This document shows positions 16,092-26,990 of a DNA stretch of 64,000 nucleotides, one piece after another. This DNA comes from Tetragonia tetragonoides (lineage: Eukaryota > Streptophyta > Magnoliopsida > Caryophyllales > Aizoaceae). The stretch is taken from NCBI GenBank assembly GCA_038025085.1, contig CM076139.1:19733307-19797306 (forward strand), given 5' to 3'. The position numbers and the translations under genes are program-made. The stretch's first letter is position 1. Each line of letters opens with the position of its first letter. Under the pieces are notes generated by a model. The model was not told the DNA's origin and did no database searches. It worked only from the letters and a program-made list of their open reading frames with translations.

Positions 16092-16961
16092 AAGGACCCG
16101 AGATTTCTACGACCACGGACCACGGAGTGCGTCCTTATAGAAAATTTGTAAGCTGGGGGTTTAGATAAGTTCAAGGGACCATCGAGTTAGAAAAGCTTTT
16201 GTAAAGACTTGAATTGAATAAAAACCGTGAAAGAGGTCACAAATCTGCTATCGGCATTTTATTGAAAGGACAACCAAATAGCGCGATAAATGAACTGGTC
16301 ATGTTTTTAGAAAGACCTCCGCTCATATAGAACATATGAGTACCCAAGGATAATAGGTTCGGGGGCGAAGGTACGAGGTGGGAAGGTGTTAGGCACCCAA
16401 CTCGCCCGTTTATGACGACCTCTACTAACTCAAGTTTGCTTAATAATTTAAAGACATAATTCCCATGCAAAACCGGATTAACAACCTAGACTTAGACTAT
16501 TAGTTTGTTCATCACATGCATCACAACATTTATTAATGACCCTTATTTAGAAATGCATTAGATTGGCAAGTTGAGCATACAACGACTAGACATGCTTGGA
16601 AGCAGAATATTTAGTAAGCAATAAAAGACGTTATTTAGCATGATATCTACATTATGACTACTAGAAAATAAGCAATTAGGAAGATAATTTAATTTGAGCC
16701 CTTAGGAGTTTGTACCTGAACTGTAAGCTATGTTTGACAAGAATAGTAAAGGACAAGATCTCAAGAATAAATTTGGAAGAAAGAGGGAGAAGCTCGGGAG
16801 TACTCAGCCGAGAATAGAGGTTGTCAACTGTAGACTGTGTGTTTTGAACTGAGGGAGGAGGGTTGTAATTATAGGCGCATGAAGTAGGGCTAGACGGCTA
16901 AAGAGGAGCCGAAAATCGAATTTGGGCTGAAAAACTAGCCGGGCCTGGTAGCTTATCCAGT

Positions 16962-16995
16962 GCCGCTAGCGGCTTAGGTCAACGCCGCTAGCGGC
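16962..16995. promoter_or_regulatory. Paired GCCGCTAGCGGC palindromes in the left LTR
   Basis: The perfect 12 bp palindrome GCCGCTAGCGGC occurs at 16,962-16,973 and 16,984-16,995, with a degraded third copy at about 17,014. The same palindrome occurs twice upstream of the DUF7745-like gene (22,065 and 22,095), and a related GCCGCCAGCGGC lies upstream of the PMD gene (18,570). A regulatory role is only inferred. Confidence 0.5.
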
Positions 16996-17038
16996 TCTGG
17001 ATTTTATTCCAGAGCCGCTGACGACTGTGGTGTGCCAG

Positions 17039-17067
17039 CTGGATGTCGTCATAATGACGACATCCAG
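17039..17067. promoter_or_regulatory. Perfect inverted repeat conserved in both LTRs
   Basis: Arms of 14 bp (CTGGATGTCGTCAT and its reverse complement) are separated by one base. The other LTR holds an identical copy at 29,007-29,035, although the sequence around both copies has diverged. It is followed by a second, weaker hairpin-forming pair (ACCGTTTTACC / GGTAAAAGACGGT) at about 17,117-17,144. It could form an RNA hairpin near the processing site or be a protein site; the sequence does not decide. Confidence 0.6.
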
Positions 17068-17365
17068 TCTATTTTAATTTTCCGGAGGAATTTAGTGTTC
17101 CGAAAATTATGAAAAGACCGTTTTACCCTTGTGCGGTAAAAGACGGTTTTACCCCCGATTCGCAACTTGGCGACCATGAGTCGGAAAAAATCATGAGAGG
17201 TGTCGTTGGAAAGCTCTTGAACGGGGCTTTTGAATGGGAATGGAATAAAGGAGTGATCGAGGAAAAACGTGAGACCTTATCATACCTATTAAAGCAAAAA
17301 TAGCATTTAAGTTTATAAATTACGCTGTTGCGGAGAAATCTGAAGGCGCCTTTTTGCCGTCTACA

Positions 17366-17384
17366 GAAGCCTCCACTTTGATCG
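17366..17384 (-). other. Polypurine tract of the Tat element
   Basis: Immediately upstream of the 3' LTR on the minus strand the sequence reads TCAAAGTGGAGGCTTC, purine-rich except at its ends. This is the position where plus-strand DNA priming occurs in LTR elements. Confidence 0.55.
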
Positions 17385-17682
17385 AGCTTGAGTAAAAGCG
17401 AAGATCAAAGTATTACGAAGGCGACATGCAGGATGCTGATGTGCACATGGTGTGTGAGAGTGTACAATATGTATGCATATGAAGACAAACCTGGGTTGGG
17501 ACATGCTCGTAGCATGCTAAGAGTTCATCTTTGTGAACACAAGAGAAAATAAAGGTTATGGTTAGTAGGATAGAACACCGCTCGTAGATGGTCTAAACGT
17601 CTGCCGGGGACCTGTATTCAGAGTTAATGAAAAAGTTAGTAATACTTTGAGAATGATCAACGTAGAATGCTTTGACAAACAG

Positions 17683-18110
17683 TGACTAAACACCGCTCAG
17701 CGGGTGCCGAGATTCCGTCCCTGTACGAGAAACGAAAAAGTCGTCGAGACAACGCGATTAAAAATAAAGGCTGTAAATGAAAAGTAACACTGGTGAGAGT
17801 AAATAGTATAAATGTTTTATTCTGAGAAAACAGTGACTAAGCACCACTCGGCGGATGCCGAGATTTCGTCCCTGCACAAGAAACGAAAAGGTCGACGAGA
17901 CAGCGCGATAAAAAATGACTGCTGTAAAATGGTCGAAACATATGAGCAGTTTAAATGCAATCGCTGAAGCATTCATTGACTGAAACATATAAAAAACAAA
18001 GGACAGTATAACCGCAATAGTTTAAGCAATCATTGACTGACACAAAATTAGTAACCTCGCAGAAGGACAGTTTAACCGCAATAGCTTAAGCGATCATTGA
18101 CTGACCCGAT
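17683..18110. repeat. Tandem repeats in the Tat 3' untranslated region
   Basis: A unit of about 100 bp starting acagtgacta (17,682) recurs 146 bp later (17,828) with scattered changes. It is followed by three copies of a unit of about 60 bp ending in cattgactga (near 17,943, 18,001 and 18,065). Hypervariable tandem repeats in this part of the element are an established feature of Tat-lineage elements and a known source of satellite DNA. Confidence 0.8.
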
Positions 18111-18116
18111 TTTGTG

Positions 18117-18272
18117 ACGTTGGGACTTTGGGACTTTGAGACTTTGGACATTGGGACTTTGGGACTTTTGAGATTTTGGGACACAGGGACTTTGGGACGT
18201 TTGAGATTTTGGGACATTGGGACGTTTTGAGATTTTGGGACATTGGGACGTTTTGAGATTTTGGGACATTGG
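18117..18272. repeat. Minisatellite of GGGACNTTGGGACGTTTTGAG-like units
   Basis: About 155 bp of imperfect repeats alternate gggacattgggacgtt and ttgagatttt, with a period of about 28 bp in the right half and a shorter gggactt period at the left. The change of period suggests recent expansion by slippage. It lies between the shorter tandem repeats and the leader of the PMD gene. Confidence 0.85.
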
Positions 18273-18624
18273 TGAGGCTAGGAGATTTACCGGGTTTAAA
18301 AAATTTAACACTCCGGGCGACAAATATCGTCGGGGCATATATCCGTGCTTAAGTATTTGGGACCTGCAAAAATAATTGGGTTAGTTTTACCTGAAAATAA
18401 TTGGTACCGTAAGATGGGCCAACTGTTGAATTTGAACTTGTGGGCCAGAGAGACTCGCCCCAGCGCGCTTGGTACTGATTTTGCCGCGAACGGACTGAAG
18501 TAACGGCTTCTGGGCTGGAAAAAGTCGTGGGACAGCTGGTGGGGGCCCGCATGTGCATGTTTGGCAGGGCCGCCAGCGGCGCCGGCTCAACTTGAGCAAC
18601 CTAAAAGGCTTTTCGAGATTTTTT

Positions 18625-21600
18625 TTCCGTGTTCTGCCTCATTTTTCTTCTTCTTCGTCGAGCCATTGTCGAGCCTTCTTCACCATTGTTGAGTGCTTCC
18701 ACTTTCTCAAGGTAAGTCGTTTCTGACCAAATTCTTCAATTTTTGTCTTGAACTTGCTTATTTTTCCGCCTAGTTGCTGAATTTTGGGTTGCAATGTTGA
18801 ATGGGTACTTGTTTTTTGCGAATCTGAAACTTGAAATTTTCACTTGTAGAGAGAGAAAGCTTCATTCTTCTTCCATGGTTCCCAAGGACAAAGGAAAACG
18901 TCCCATGGGTGAGGAGGAAGAGAACCGGAACCTTTTTCGTACTGGGCTTCCTTCCACTATTATGCCCCTTGCTCGACATGCAAACGGGGCACGTTTGTAC
19001 CAAGATTTGTTTATGCGGATGGACTGGCGCCCGCCTGGGGTTTGGGACCGTAGTATTTTGCTACTGGACAGGCAGAGTCATCTGTCTAACCTTCAGTTGG
19101 TATGTTTTCTGGCTCTTTCCTTTTTTGGTTCTGTTCAGTTGTATATTTTTTTGGAACTGAAAATTCGAACTGTTAGTGCTTCGGCACACGAACAAATTGG
19201 GACTTCTACTGGATTGGTGGTCAGCTGTATATAATTTGTGTGGAATTATTTTAGCTGTATTGGTAGTATATGGGGTGCTGAGAAAATTTTGTTTGTTGGC
19301 TAGGGTATTGGTGTTTTGCTGCAGGCTCATGGGTCTACTTCCCATTGGGCTATGATGTTGGAGACTTTTTCTGTGGGAGCTAGGGATATAGTGCAAGGTT
19401 CAGGTTTTGGGCACTTTTTGTCTGTTATCCCGGCTTGTCACTCTGGCGACACTAGGATCATCGCTCGGGGGTTATTGGAGAGGTTCAGGGATACCAGGAA
19501 CACCTTTCATACGCCTGTGAGGGAGATGTTTCCTACCCCCTATCAGTTTGCTGTGCTGACGGACTTATCTTTTAGAGGGCGTCGTATACAGTATGACGTG
19601 AGTTACCATCGGCAGAGTGATAGGTTGCTTGAGCTTTATGGGCCTGTGTCCTCCCATTTTAGAGATGACCGGGTTTCCTTGCTGAGGTTATGGGCGGCCT
19701 TGGCGGAGCAGGGGCTTACTGAGGAGCAGAGGGCCCGTATTTTCTTAGCTTGCTTGTTGGGGTCGACCATTTTCGCTCAGAAGAAGAGCGTGTGTCAGGT
19801 CGGCTTCTTGACATGTTAGGACGACTTGTCCAAGGTCCATGAGTACAACTTTGGTGCTCCTGCATATGATACCTTGGTGAGATGGTGTCGCCAGGCTTGT
19901 AGGCCTAGGCCGACGAGTGAGAGGGTATCTATCTCGGCCCGTGGAAGATACTGGAGGTAGGCACATATATTTCCCTTTTCCTTTGCACATGCATGCTTTT
20001 CAGGAGAGCTGTATCTCATTATTCTTGCTTGTATGGCAGCTATGGTTCTTTGAGTATTTTTCCACTTTTGGTCCTCACTGTCCTGGTTTGAGGATGTTCC
20101 CACTAGGTTCACGGTGGACTGGTAGAGATAACCATCTTTTTACCTCTTTGGAACATTTTCGGGCTACCTTTGAGAGTCATGCTGCATCTGAGGTATGTTG
20201 CCTTCGATTTGCTTATGTTCTTTTTTGATCCAGTTGGTGTGAATGAACATTGATCTGGTAATCTGCAGGTGTCGTGGACTGCCTTCGACGGTATTGCCGG
20301 GGTTCCGCCCCATATTATCGTCGAGTCTTTTAGGGTATCTTCCTTGCCGGTGGTCTTTGACTCTTTGGGGGGCCATTTGGCTTTGTGTGGTACTTGGGGG
20401 ACCGCTTAACTCGGCTGGTCTATCCTGCCTTGGGTGGTCATTTGGTTCTGGAGGACCCTCCGATGACCATGTTCTACCTGCGCAGCCTGAGCGTGGAAGA
20501 CTTGAGGGTCGTGGCTCATGGTATGGCGGCCACGGAGTTTATTGAGCCGGAGATTGCTGGCTTGGATCGTACGGCTGTGTACCTGGCCTATTGCTTGGGT
20601 CGTCTGATGCCGGACCTCACTTCTCAGGTAAGACCTTTATTTGTGCCCTTTTCAGCTATATGCGTGATATACTGAATTTTGTGTCTTGTAGGCAGATTGT
20701 TTGGCTCCTCAGGGTCCAGGAGGTCCCATTCTAGAGTTCCTCGGGGCCAGCCCCCCAAGCGTGCATTGCCGAGCAATGAGGTGAGGTACATTGGTGAGAG
20801 TGGGGAACGTATAGTAGAGGAGTTCCCTCTACATACTGCTGATGGAGAGACCGTGGAGGGTTTGCCCTTGCCTGATGGTTGTACGAGGGTAAGTTTTTTT
20901 TTTTTTTTTTATCCCTTCTTGTGTTTTGTGTTTGCTTTTGAATGCTGACCCTATCTTTTGTTTCTTCTTGTAGCTGAACCGGGAGCAGACTTCTCAAGTC
21001 TTCAAGGTCATCCACCTGTTGAAGAAAGGCTATAGTTGGGTGATGGGGAAAGGGAAGAGTTCTCGGTGCAAGACTGTTGATGTAAGTAGACTTTAATTCT
21101 TTGTTTAGCTAAGTGAAGTGCTTAGCTTAACATTTCGGTCTTGATTGGTTTGCAGATGTCGCAGTCTTCTTCTTCGGTGGGACCCCGACGTTCTTCTGCT
21201 GCGAGGGTCTCTTCGGCGAGCAGGCCATCTGTTGCTCGTTCCCCTCCTGTAGTTGTGACCAGGCCTCCTGTTGATGAGGCGCCCGGACCTTCTGTGCCGC
21301 ACATTCATGTGCCTGAGATGTTTTCTCCGGTGGGTTTTCAGCCTTCTTTCGATAATAGGCCTACTGTGACCCCTATGGATGGAGGTTGGGCGAACGCCTC
21401 TGGATGGGACGTGCCTCAAACTGGATTTTCATATCAGGATATGGCTATGGACTTTGCTGGCCAGGCCACAGAGAGCTTCTTCGGAGCGGGGTTTCCGGTA
21501 GGTACCCCTATGAATGCGCCAGCATATGATAGACGGGATATGAGGCCTAATAACAGCATGCCCATTTATAGCTCGTTTAGTACTCAGGGCTCCTTCCACT

Positions 21601-21677
21601 ATTCGGCTGGGAACTATGGCCAAGGACCGTCCGTTGAAGATGAGGCTGACAGCAATGGCGACGATGATTCCGGTTGA
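18625..21677 (+). pseudogene. Plant mobile domain (PMD) gene, antisense cargo of the Tat element
   Basis: PMD (aminotransferase-like) proteins occur as host MAIN/MAIL genes and as transposon-borne ORFs; their molecular role is unclear. A 5' leader ends at 18,711, its intron is 18,712-18,849, and ATG is at 18,875. GT-AG junctions give coding exons at 18,875-19,099, 19,325-19,956, 20,040-20,192, 20,269-20,627, 20,692-20,888, 20,974-21,081 and 21,156-21,677. Exon 2 carries PTPYQFAVLTDLSFRGR and the helical core (RLWAALAEQGL). Exons 3-4 carry WFFEYFSTFG and YLGDRLTRLVYP. The last exon is a Ser/Pro-rich tail ending in an acidic stretch. Lesions: TAG at 19,817 and a frame change near 19,915 in exon 2, and one in exon 4. 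It lies opposite in sense to gag and integrase, so it needs its own transcription. Confidence 0.75.
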
Positions 21678-22064
21678 GCAATGTAGGATAGCCTTGTAAA
21701 CATTGGTCTTGAAACTTTGAACTCCTTTTTTCATGCATTTTATATGGTATGTATGTTATGATGACTCGATATGCCCGTCTGATCTCTAAGTATGCAATGT
21801 GTTATGTAGTAAAGAGTAGGCCACAATTTAGGGAATAAAATAAAGAAAAATGATAACAATTGCAAGAAAAGGCAAAAATTACACATATTATACCCCCTAA
21901 AAAAAAGAATAAATAAAAAAAAAAAAATGGAAAAATATAAAATCAAAAGAGTCTCGGGCTTTGTAATTCCATTGTGCATCTGAAAAACTGGGCTTAAACT
22001 GAGCAGAATAGACCAAGTGGGCGGGTTGGAGCAAAAGGAGAAAAATCGAAGGGCTGAGATCAGG

Positions 22065-22106
22065 GCCGCTAGCGGCGCTGGGTTAGAAATGAGGGCCGCT
22101 AGCGGC
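22065..22106. promoter_or_regulatory. GCCGCTAGCGGC palindromes upstream of the DUF7745-like gene
   Basis: Two perfect copies (22,065-22,076 and 22,095-22,106) are 30 bp apart, with a degraded third at about 22,116. They lie about 80-120 bp upstream of the TATA box. The surrounding sequence also resembles the LTR segment around 16,900-17,000, so the gene's promoter may derive from an LTR. Confidence 0.5.
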
Positions 22107-22184
22107 GCTGACCAGAGCCGCTAGCGACTCTGGCTTTGGACCTTTTTCGTGAATTTTTGACTTCTTTTGACCCTATTCTTTGCC

Positions 22185-22192
22185 TATAAATA
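22185..22192 (+). promoter_or_regulatory. TATA box of the DUF7745-like gene
   Basis: TATAAATA lies 74 bp upstream of the ATG at 22,266, followed by a CT-rich leader. The position and match are those of a plant core promoter, here inside a retrotransposon and antisense to it. Confidence 0.6.
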
Positions 22193-22265
22193 AGATTTAC
22201 GGGATGTCCAATGTCGTATCTCCTTTTCAGACTTTAGCTCTCTCAAATTTCCCAAAATATCTACC

Positions 22266-23612
22266 ATGGTGAAATCCTTTGAAAATCTGTTCGATGCCTA
22301 GTGTAAAAATCTGACCATAGAAGATAAACTTGAACTGGCTCCGTACCATATCTCTACCCTATTGGCTTTAAGACCAACCAAAATTTTGTGGCCCCTCCTT
22401 CGATCTGCTCTGAATTATTGGGACCCTGACTTGCATGTTTTCCGTTCTGGTAACTTTGAATTATGCCCTCTAGTTGAAGAATTTACTGCGATTACTAATA
22501 TGTCTGATGTTCTTCCCCAAGTTATGCGTTATTTGACGGATGGTTTTAGCAATCAGTACAGGAAATCTCTTGGTTTGACATCTGCAGAAGCCAAAAGCAT
22601 GATTCTCGGTGTCGATGTGGACTTAGTTCAAATCTGTGAAAAGTTTGCTATTTCTTCTGAACAGGATGTGATATTTAGGCGTTGTCGTTGACAGGCCTTT
22701 GTACTTTGCCTGTTAAATCGCCTATTGTTTGCTAATGCAGAGTCTTCCAACTTGGGTAGAGCCTCGTTGTTGTGAGTGGTTAATCAAATGGCTGAAGGGC
22801 ATTCTCCTTTGCATTTGGTTGTAGGGGAAACTATTCTAGGGCTTGACAGGTTGAAAATTTCGCCTCACGAAACTTTTTCTGGCAGCCCCCTGCTGCTTTA
22901 AATTTTGTTTTGTGAGCATCTAAGGTTGATAGAATCGCCGGAGAAGATGATAGCTCGTACCCCTCGACCCTGGTCAAAGAAAACTTATACCGCTGCTACC
23001 TTCTTGGTTAGAAAAAGGCTATATGATGAAAAGACCCTTGCTGAATGGGATGCCTTTTTCCGTGCAGGACCTGTTATCCGTTGGCATGTGACCTGGTGGA
23101 GCTTGACCTCTTTAGTGGCTTGCGACAAATTTATCCCTCATACTACCATAGTGGGGCTGTACAAGAGTACCTTCTTCTTTCCTTCTAGGGTTATGAGGCA
23201 ATATGGGTTGAAGCAGGTTATCTCTCGTCAGGAGACTACGAGACCGCCTACCTTGGCTCTGACCACTGAGTTTGCTGAGGATTGGGGAAAATACTAGCGT
23301 AGCCGGGATCGCTAGACTGTACCTTGGGTGATTGCCCCGACTTAAGTTTCTGAGACCTACTTGAACTGGCTGTCTTGCAGTGATAGAGAAGCGAGACGAG
23401 CCCTTCATCATGAGGAGTGGGACCAACTAAAGCCTAAGTATGACTCAAGAACAGGAAGCAAGAAAAGAAAGGAAGGGCCTTATGAGGAATGCTATCACGT
23501 ACTGAAAAGAGGCAAGCCCCCAGCTCAACGAAGCGATCATAAGTCGTCCTCAAGCCAGGGTCCTTCAAAGAAGAACTCTTCAACGACACCTTCTAAAGGG
23601 AAGAAGGATTAA
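22266..23612 (+). pseudogene. DUF7745-like gene, antisense cargo of the Tat element
   Basis: This is one reading frame of about 448 codons from ATG 22,266 to TAA 23,610, broken only by nonsense codons at 22,299, 22,689, 22,773, 22,899, 23,295 and two more before 23,361; no frameshift is needed. The N-terminal part (LELAPYHISTLLALRP, then SALNYWDPDLHVFRSG and FELCPLVEEF) has the layout of the plant DUF7745 family: a helical start, W-D-P, then a P-x-x-E-E-F block. The middle part (WHVTWWSL, then GLYKSTFFFP and VMRQYGLKQ) matches its core. The C-terminus is a Lys/Ser-rich tail. Proteins of this family are commonly predicted beside retroelements, and no biochemical function is known. Every stop can be explained by a C-to-T change of CAA, CAG or CGA. 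The family call is by recollection of the pattern. Confidence 0.65.
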
Positions 23613-23877
23613 GTATTTTCTTTAGAAAGCAAGTCTAGTTTTTAAAAAAAAAAGTAATAGGAATTTGTTTAGCTTAAACCCTCGTAGTTGTACTTTTTTT
23701 TAACCTTAGGAAGTTTAATTTTTGCAATATAATCTTATTCGTTCAGTTTGAATAAAGATTATCCCTTTTGAATGAGTTGAATGGAATTTTGGATTGATTT
23801 TGGCCGGACCCCTTAAAAGGGTTACCTACGTATCCAGTGTGGAATCAGGCCAGCGTAGTTCGTTCGATTTATGTACG

Positions 23878-23912
<35 letters not shown>

Positions 23913-23929
23913 TCGGATTTTTTTTTTTG

Positions 23930-25260
23930 TTAGACGTAGCACTTCTTCAGTTGGTCCATGTTGGTGAGCTGACTGAACTCGATGCCATCAATGTCCATGA
24001 GTCGGACTACGCCTCCTGATAAGATGTATTTAATGATGAACGGATCGGACCAATCGGGTCAAAATTTGCCTCTGGGGTCGGTAACTAGGGCACACAATTC
24101 TTTCCAAACTAAGTCCCCTTCTTTCAGATTTCGAGGTCAAACCTTTTTGTTGAATGCTCTTGCCATGCGTTGCTGATACAGGTGGGAATGGTCTAGGGCC
24201 CGTAGGCGTCATTCATCTTTGAACATGAGTTCCTCGTAACGGGCTTGTAACCATTGGGTTTAGGGAATTTCACCCTCTAAGGCTATGCAAATGGAGGGTA
24301 GTTGGAGTTATATGGGTAGCACTGCTTCCATTCCGTAGACCAGGAAATAAGGTGTCGCTCCTGTGGAGGATCTTATAGACGTCTTATACCTCCAAACGGC
24401 AAATGGGAGTTTTATGGGCCAATCTTTGTAGTTTTCTATCATCTTTTCAATGATAGTCTTGAGGTTTTTGTTGGCGGCTTCTACTGCGCCGTTGGTTTGG
24501 GGACGGTAAGGGGATGATTTATGGTGCTGGATTTTGTAGTTCTTTAGGAGGGTGGCTGTTTCGGCTTTTAAATGGGATCCATGGTCACTAAAAATTTCAT
24601 GTGGAACGCCGTATTGGCAGATGATGTTGTTCCTTATGAATTTGGACACTTGTTTGGAGGTGAGGACGGCATAGGATTGGGCTTCAACCCATTTGGCAAA
24701 ATAGTCTATGGCTACTAGGATGTATTCATGTCCTTTAGAGCCTTTCGGGGTGATCTTATCAATGAAATCTATTCCCCATGCGGAAAATGGCCAAGGGGAT
24801 GTGAAGTTGTGGAGCATTGAAGGTGGCATATGCTGCAGGTTGGCATATATCTGACACTTCTTGCATTTCTTGACATAGTCGTAACAATCCCTTTCCATAG
24901 TGTCCAATAGTATCCTAGTCGTAGGACCTTTCTAGAGAGCATTCGACCATTCATGTGTGGTCTGCACACACCATTGTGTACCTCTTCCATGATCTCTGCG
25001 GCTTCTTTGGCGTTCACGCATCTGAGGTTGACCCCGTTGTGGGACTTCTTATATAGAACCTCCTTGTATTCTATGTATTGTGCCGCTAAGAGATGGATGA
25101 CCCGTTGAGCTCTTATTGGCGTGTCTTAAGGGTATATTCCTTTGGTGATGTAGTTGAATACGTCTTGGTACCAAGGATCTTCTTTGATCGGAGCCAAGAT
25201 TAGGCCTGTATCAAGGCTGTTGTAGAAAGCTGGCTTGCTTCTTCTGGCGGAGGGGCATCG
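23930..25260 (-). pseudogene. Tat-lineage integrase, with the end of pol
   Basis: Integrase joins the element DNA to the chromosome. On the minus strand a linker (IEYKEVLYKKSHNGVNLRC) leads into the zinc-binding domain (EVHNG, then GYYW, then C-x6-C-x2-C). The catalytic core follows: Asp in GIDFIDKI, Asp in FSDHGSHL and Glu in NGAVEAANKN. The C-terminal region (RALDHSHLYQQRMARAFNKK, LKEGDLV, then LTNMDQLKK) ends at TAA 23,930. Frame changes occur near 24,900, around the zinc domain, and several stops fall in the C-terminal part (24,080-24,300). The upstream part of pol is absent: beyond about 25,260 the sequence is unrelated non-coding DNA. The integrase end faces the DUF7745-like gene, 3' end to 3' end, about 300 bp apart. 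Confidence 0.88.
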
Positions 25261-25631
25261 TTGAGAGAGTTCAGCTACTCAAATTTCAGTAAAAGAGATA
25301 ATTTGCATTCTTGCGTTGCAAAGTTTACTTACATTGCTTAAATTCATTAGTTAATGATTTGTGCAACTTTGAGTTCATTGGATTTATCAATTAGCCAAAC
25401 AAAGAAAGAAATGAGCCAGAGGAATTTTATTGATTTGCAACAAAAGATACGCACACATGACTTTAGAGAAGAGGGTCTCTAATTCCCGTCAAAAAGAAAC
25501 TAGACTCAGAAAGAAAAAGTAAAAAAGGGAACACTCCTATCCAAGACTCAACCTAAAGATTTAGCTAAGGTCCTTACTCGATAAAACTTGGGGACTCAGA
25601 CTCGATTCCTCTATCTCTTGCTGGTAGCAAA

Positions 25632-26990
25632 CTAGTTCCAGGCTCTGTCGTCGACATCGCCATCTCTTAGTGGCGGTGGAACCTCTCCTCTATCAATGAC
25701 ACCTTGGATGTCGTCCTTTAGACGAAGGCAGTCGTCTGTATGGTGCCCGAATACTCGATGATACTTGCAGTAGGGACGATTTTCTCTTGGTGCAGATTTG
25801 GCATCTTCCAGAGGGATGCAAGGTTGAATGTCACCTCTCCATACCAACGCGTTCATAACAGCTTCCATTGGTGCAACGAGAGGGGTGTATCGTTTCTGAC
25901 TATGATGACACCAGCTGACTGTCCAAGTGTATGCATGGTGGTCACATTGTCCCTTGGTCGATGAAGCGCAAGACAAGCCCCATAAAGCGACTGCACTGAT
26001 TGATGTGGTGCCCTTCAGCTGCACAGTAGGTACAGCTTAGAAACATAAATCTGTCTCTCGGGAGAAGCCTTGACGTGGGTGTCCTTGGACGAACATACCC
26101 GTACTTGGACATCTTGTGGTAGAGGAGGTCTTGATGCCACCAAGTTTCTTCTTTAGTCAAGATGACCGTATTCTTGCGCTTAGAGGTGCGCTCTTCTAGG
26201 ATGTTAACCTTTTTTCTTATTTCTTGAATTCCCTTGATTATACGACCTAGACTTTCCCGTATCTGATCCTTATCATCCTTCGTTTTGTCTTTTCCCAGAT
26301 CTGACCCTTCTTCATAAGATTTTTGCGAAATCAAAGCAATCTCGTCATCGTAAATGAGGTTTAGAGTAATCTTTGGGATATTTAGTTGTAATATGGTTGA
26401 CAGTACCCAGGAGGTTATCAGCACTTTCGACTTCTTCAGTTTTAGGTATTGGTAGAGTGCCATTGTCTATTTTGTCCTAGATGACATGTTTAAGAGCCCA
26501 ACAATTGTTTGTGTCGTGCCCTTTTCCTTGATGGTACTTGCAGTATTCTGCTCTCTTTCCAGTTACGGCCCTTGATAATTGGTTCTGGAGTGGGACCTAC
26601 GGGTCGAAGCACATCTTTGTCCACTAACCTCTCAAAAGCTGTATCGAGAGTTATTCCCAATGGGGCAAATTTCCTCTTTGGCTTGTTTCGAGGCATGAGA
26701 AATTCCTTTGGCAAAACATTAGAGGAAGACTCGCCGCTCTTGCGTTTCTTTTCTGGCTCTTGTGGAATCGGATCAAGCTTTCCCACAGTTATGGATTTTC
26801 GGTTTTCAGATGAAGGGACAAACATCGACGTATCCCATAACTGTCTCGACTTAATGGTGGTAATGTCACCTTCCAACCTATCCACTCGATCTGTCATCTC
26901 GACAAGGTATTCCTGAACTGTTCTGATCATGATGCAATTGAGGTGATTTGAATCAATGTGTTGTAGAAAGTCGAATCGAACCTCTGTCAA
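25632..26990 (-). pseudogene. Tat-lineage gag
   Basis: Gag packages element RNA. Three open stretches in different frames cover it on the minus strand. The N-terminal part has a coiled segment (VEMTDRVDRLEGDITTIKSR) and the lineage signature FAPLGITLDTAFERL with PVGPTPEP. Three CCHC-like knuckles follow, each leading into an Ile-Asp-x-Gly helix: YCKYHQGKGHDTNNC (about 26,500-26,545), CTYCAAEGHHINQC (about 25,992-26,033) and CKYHRVFGHHTDDC (about 25,729-25,770). Repeated knuckles of this type are characteristic of Ogre/Tat gag. Frame changes fall between the knuckles. Protease and RT should follow downstream but are missing. Confidence 0.82.
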
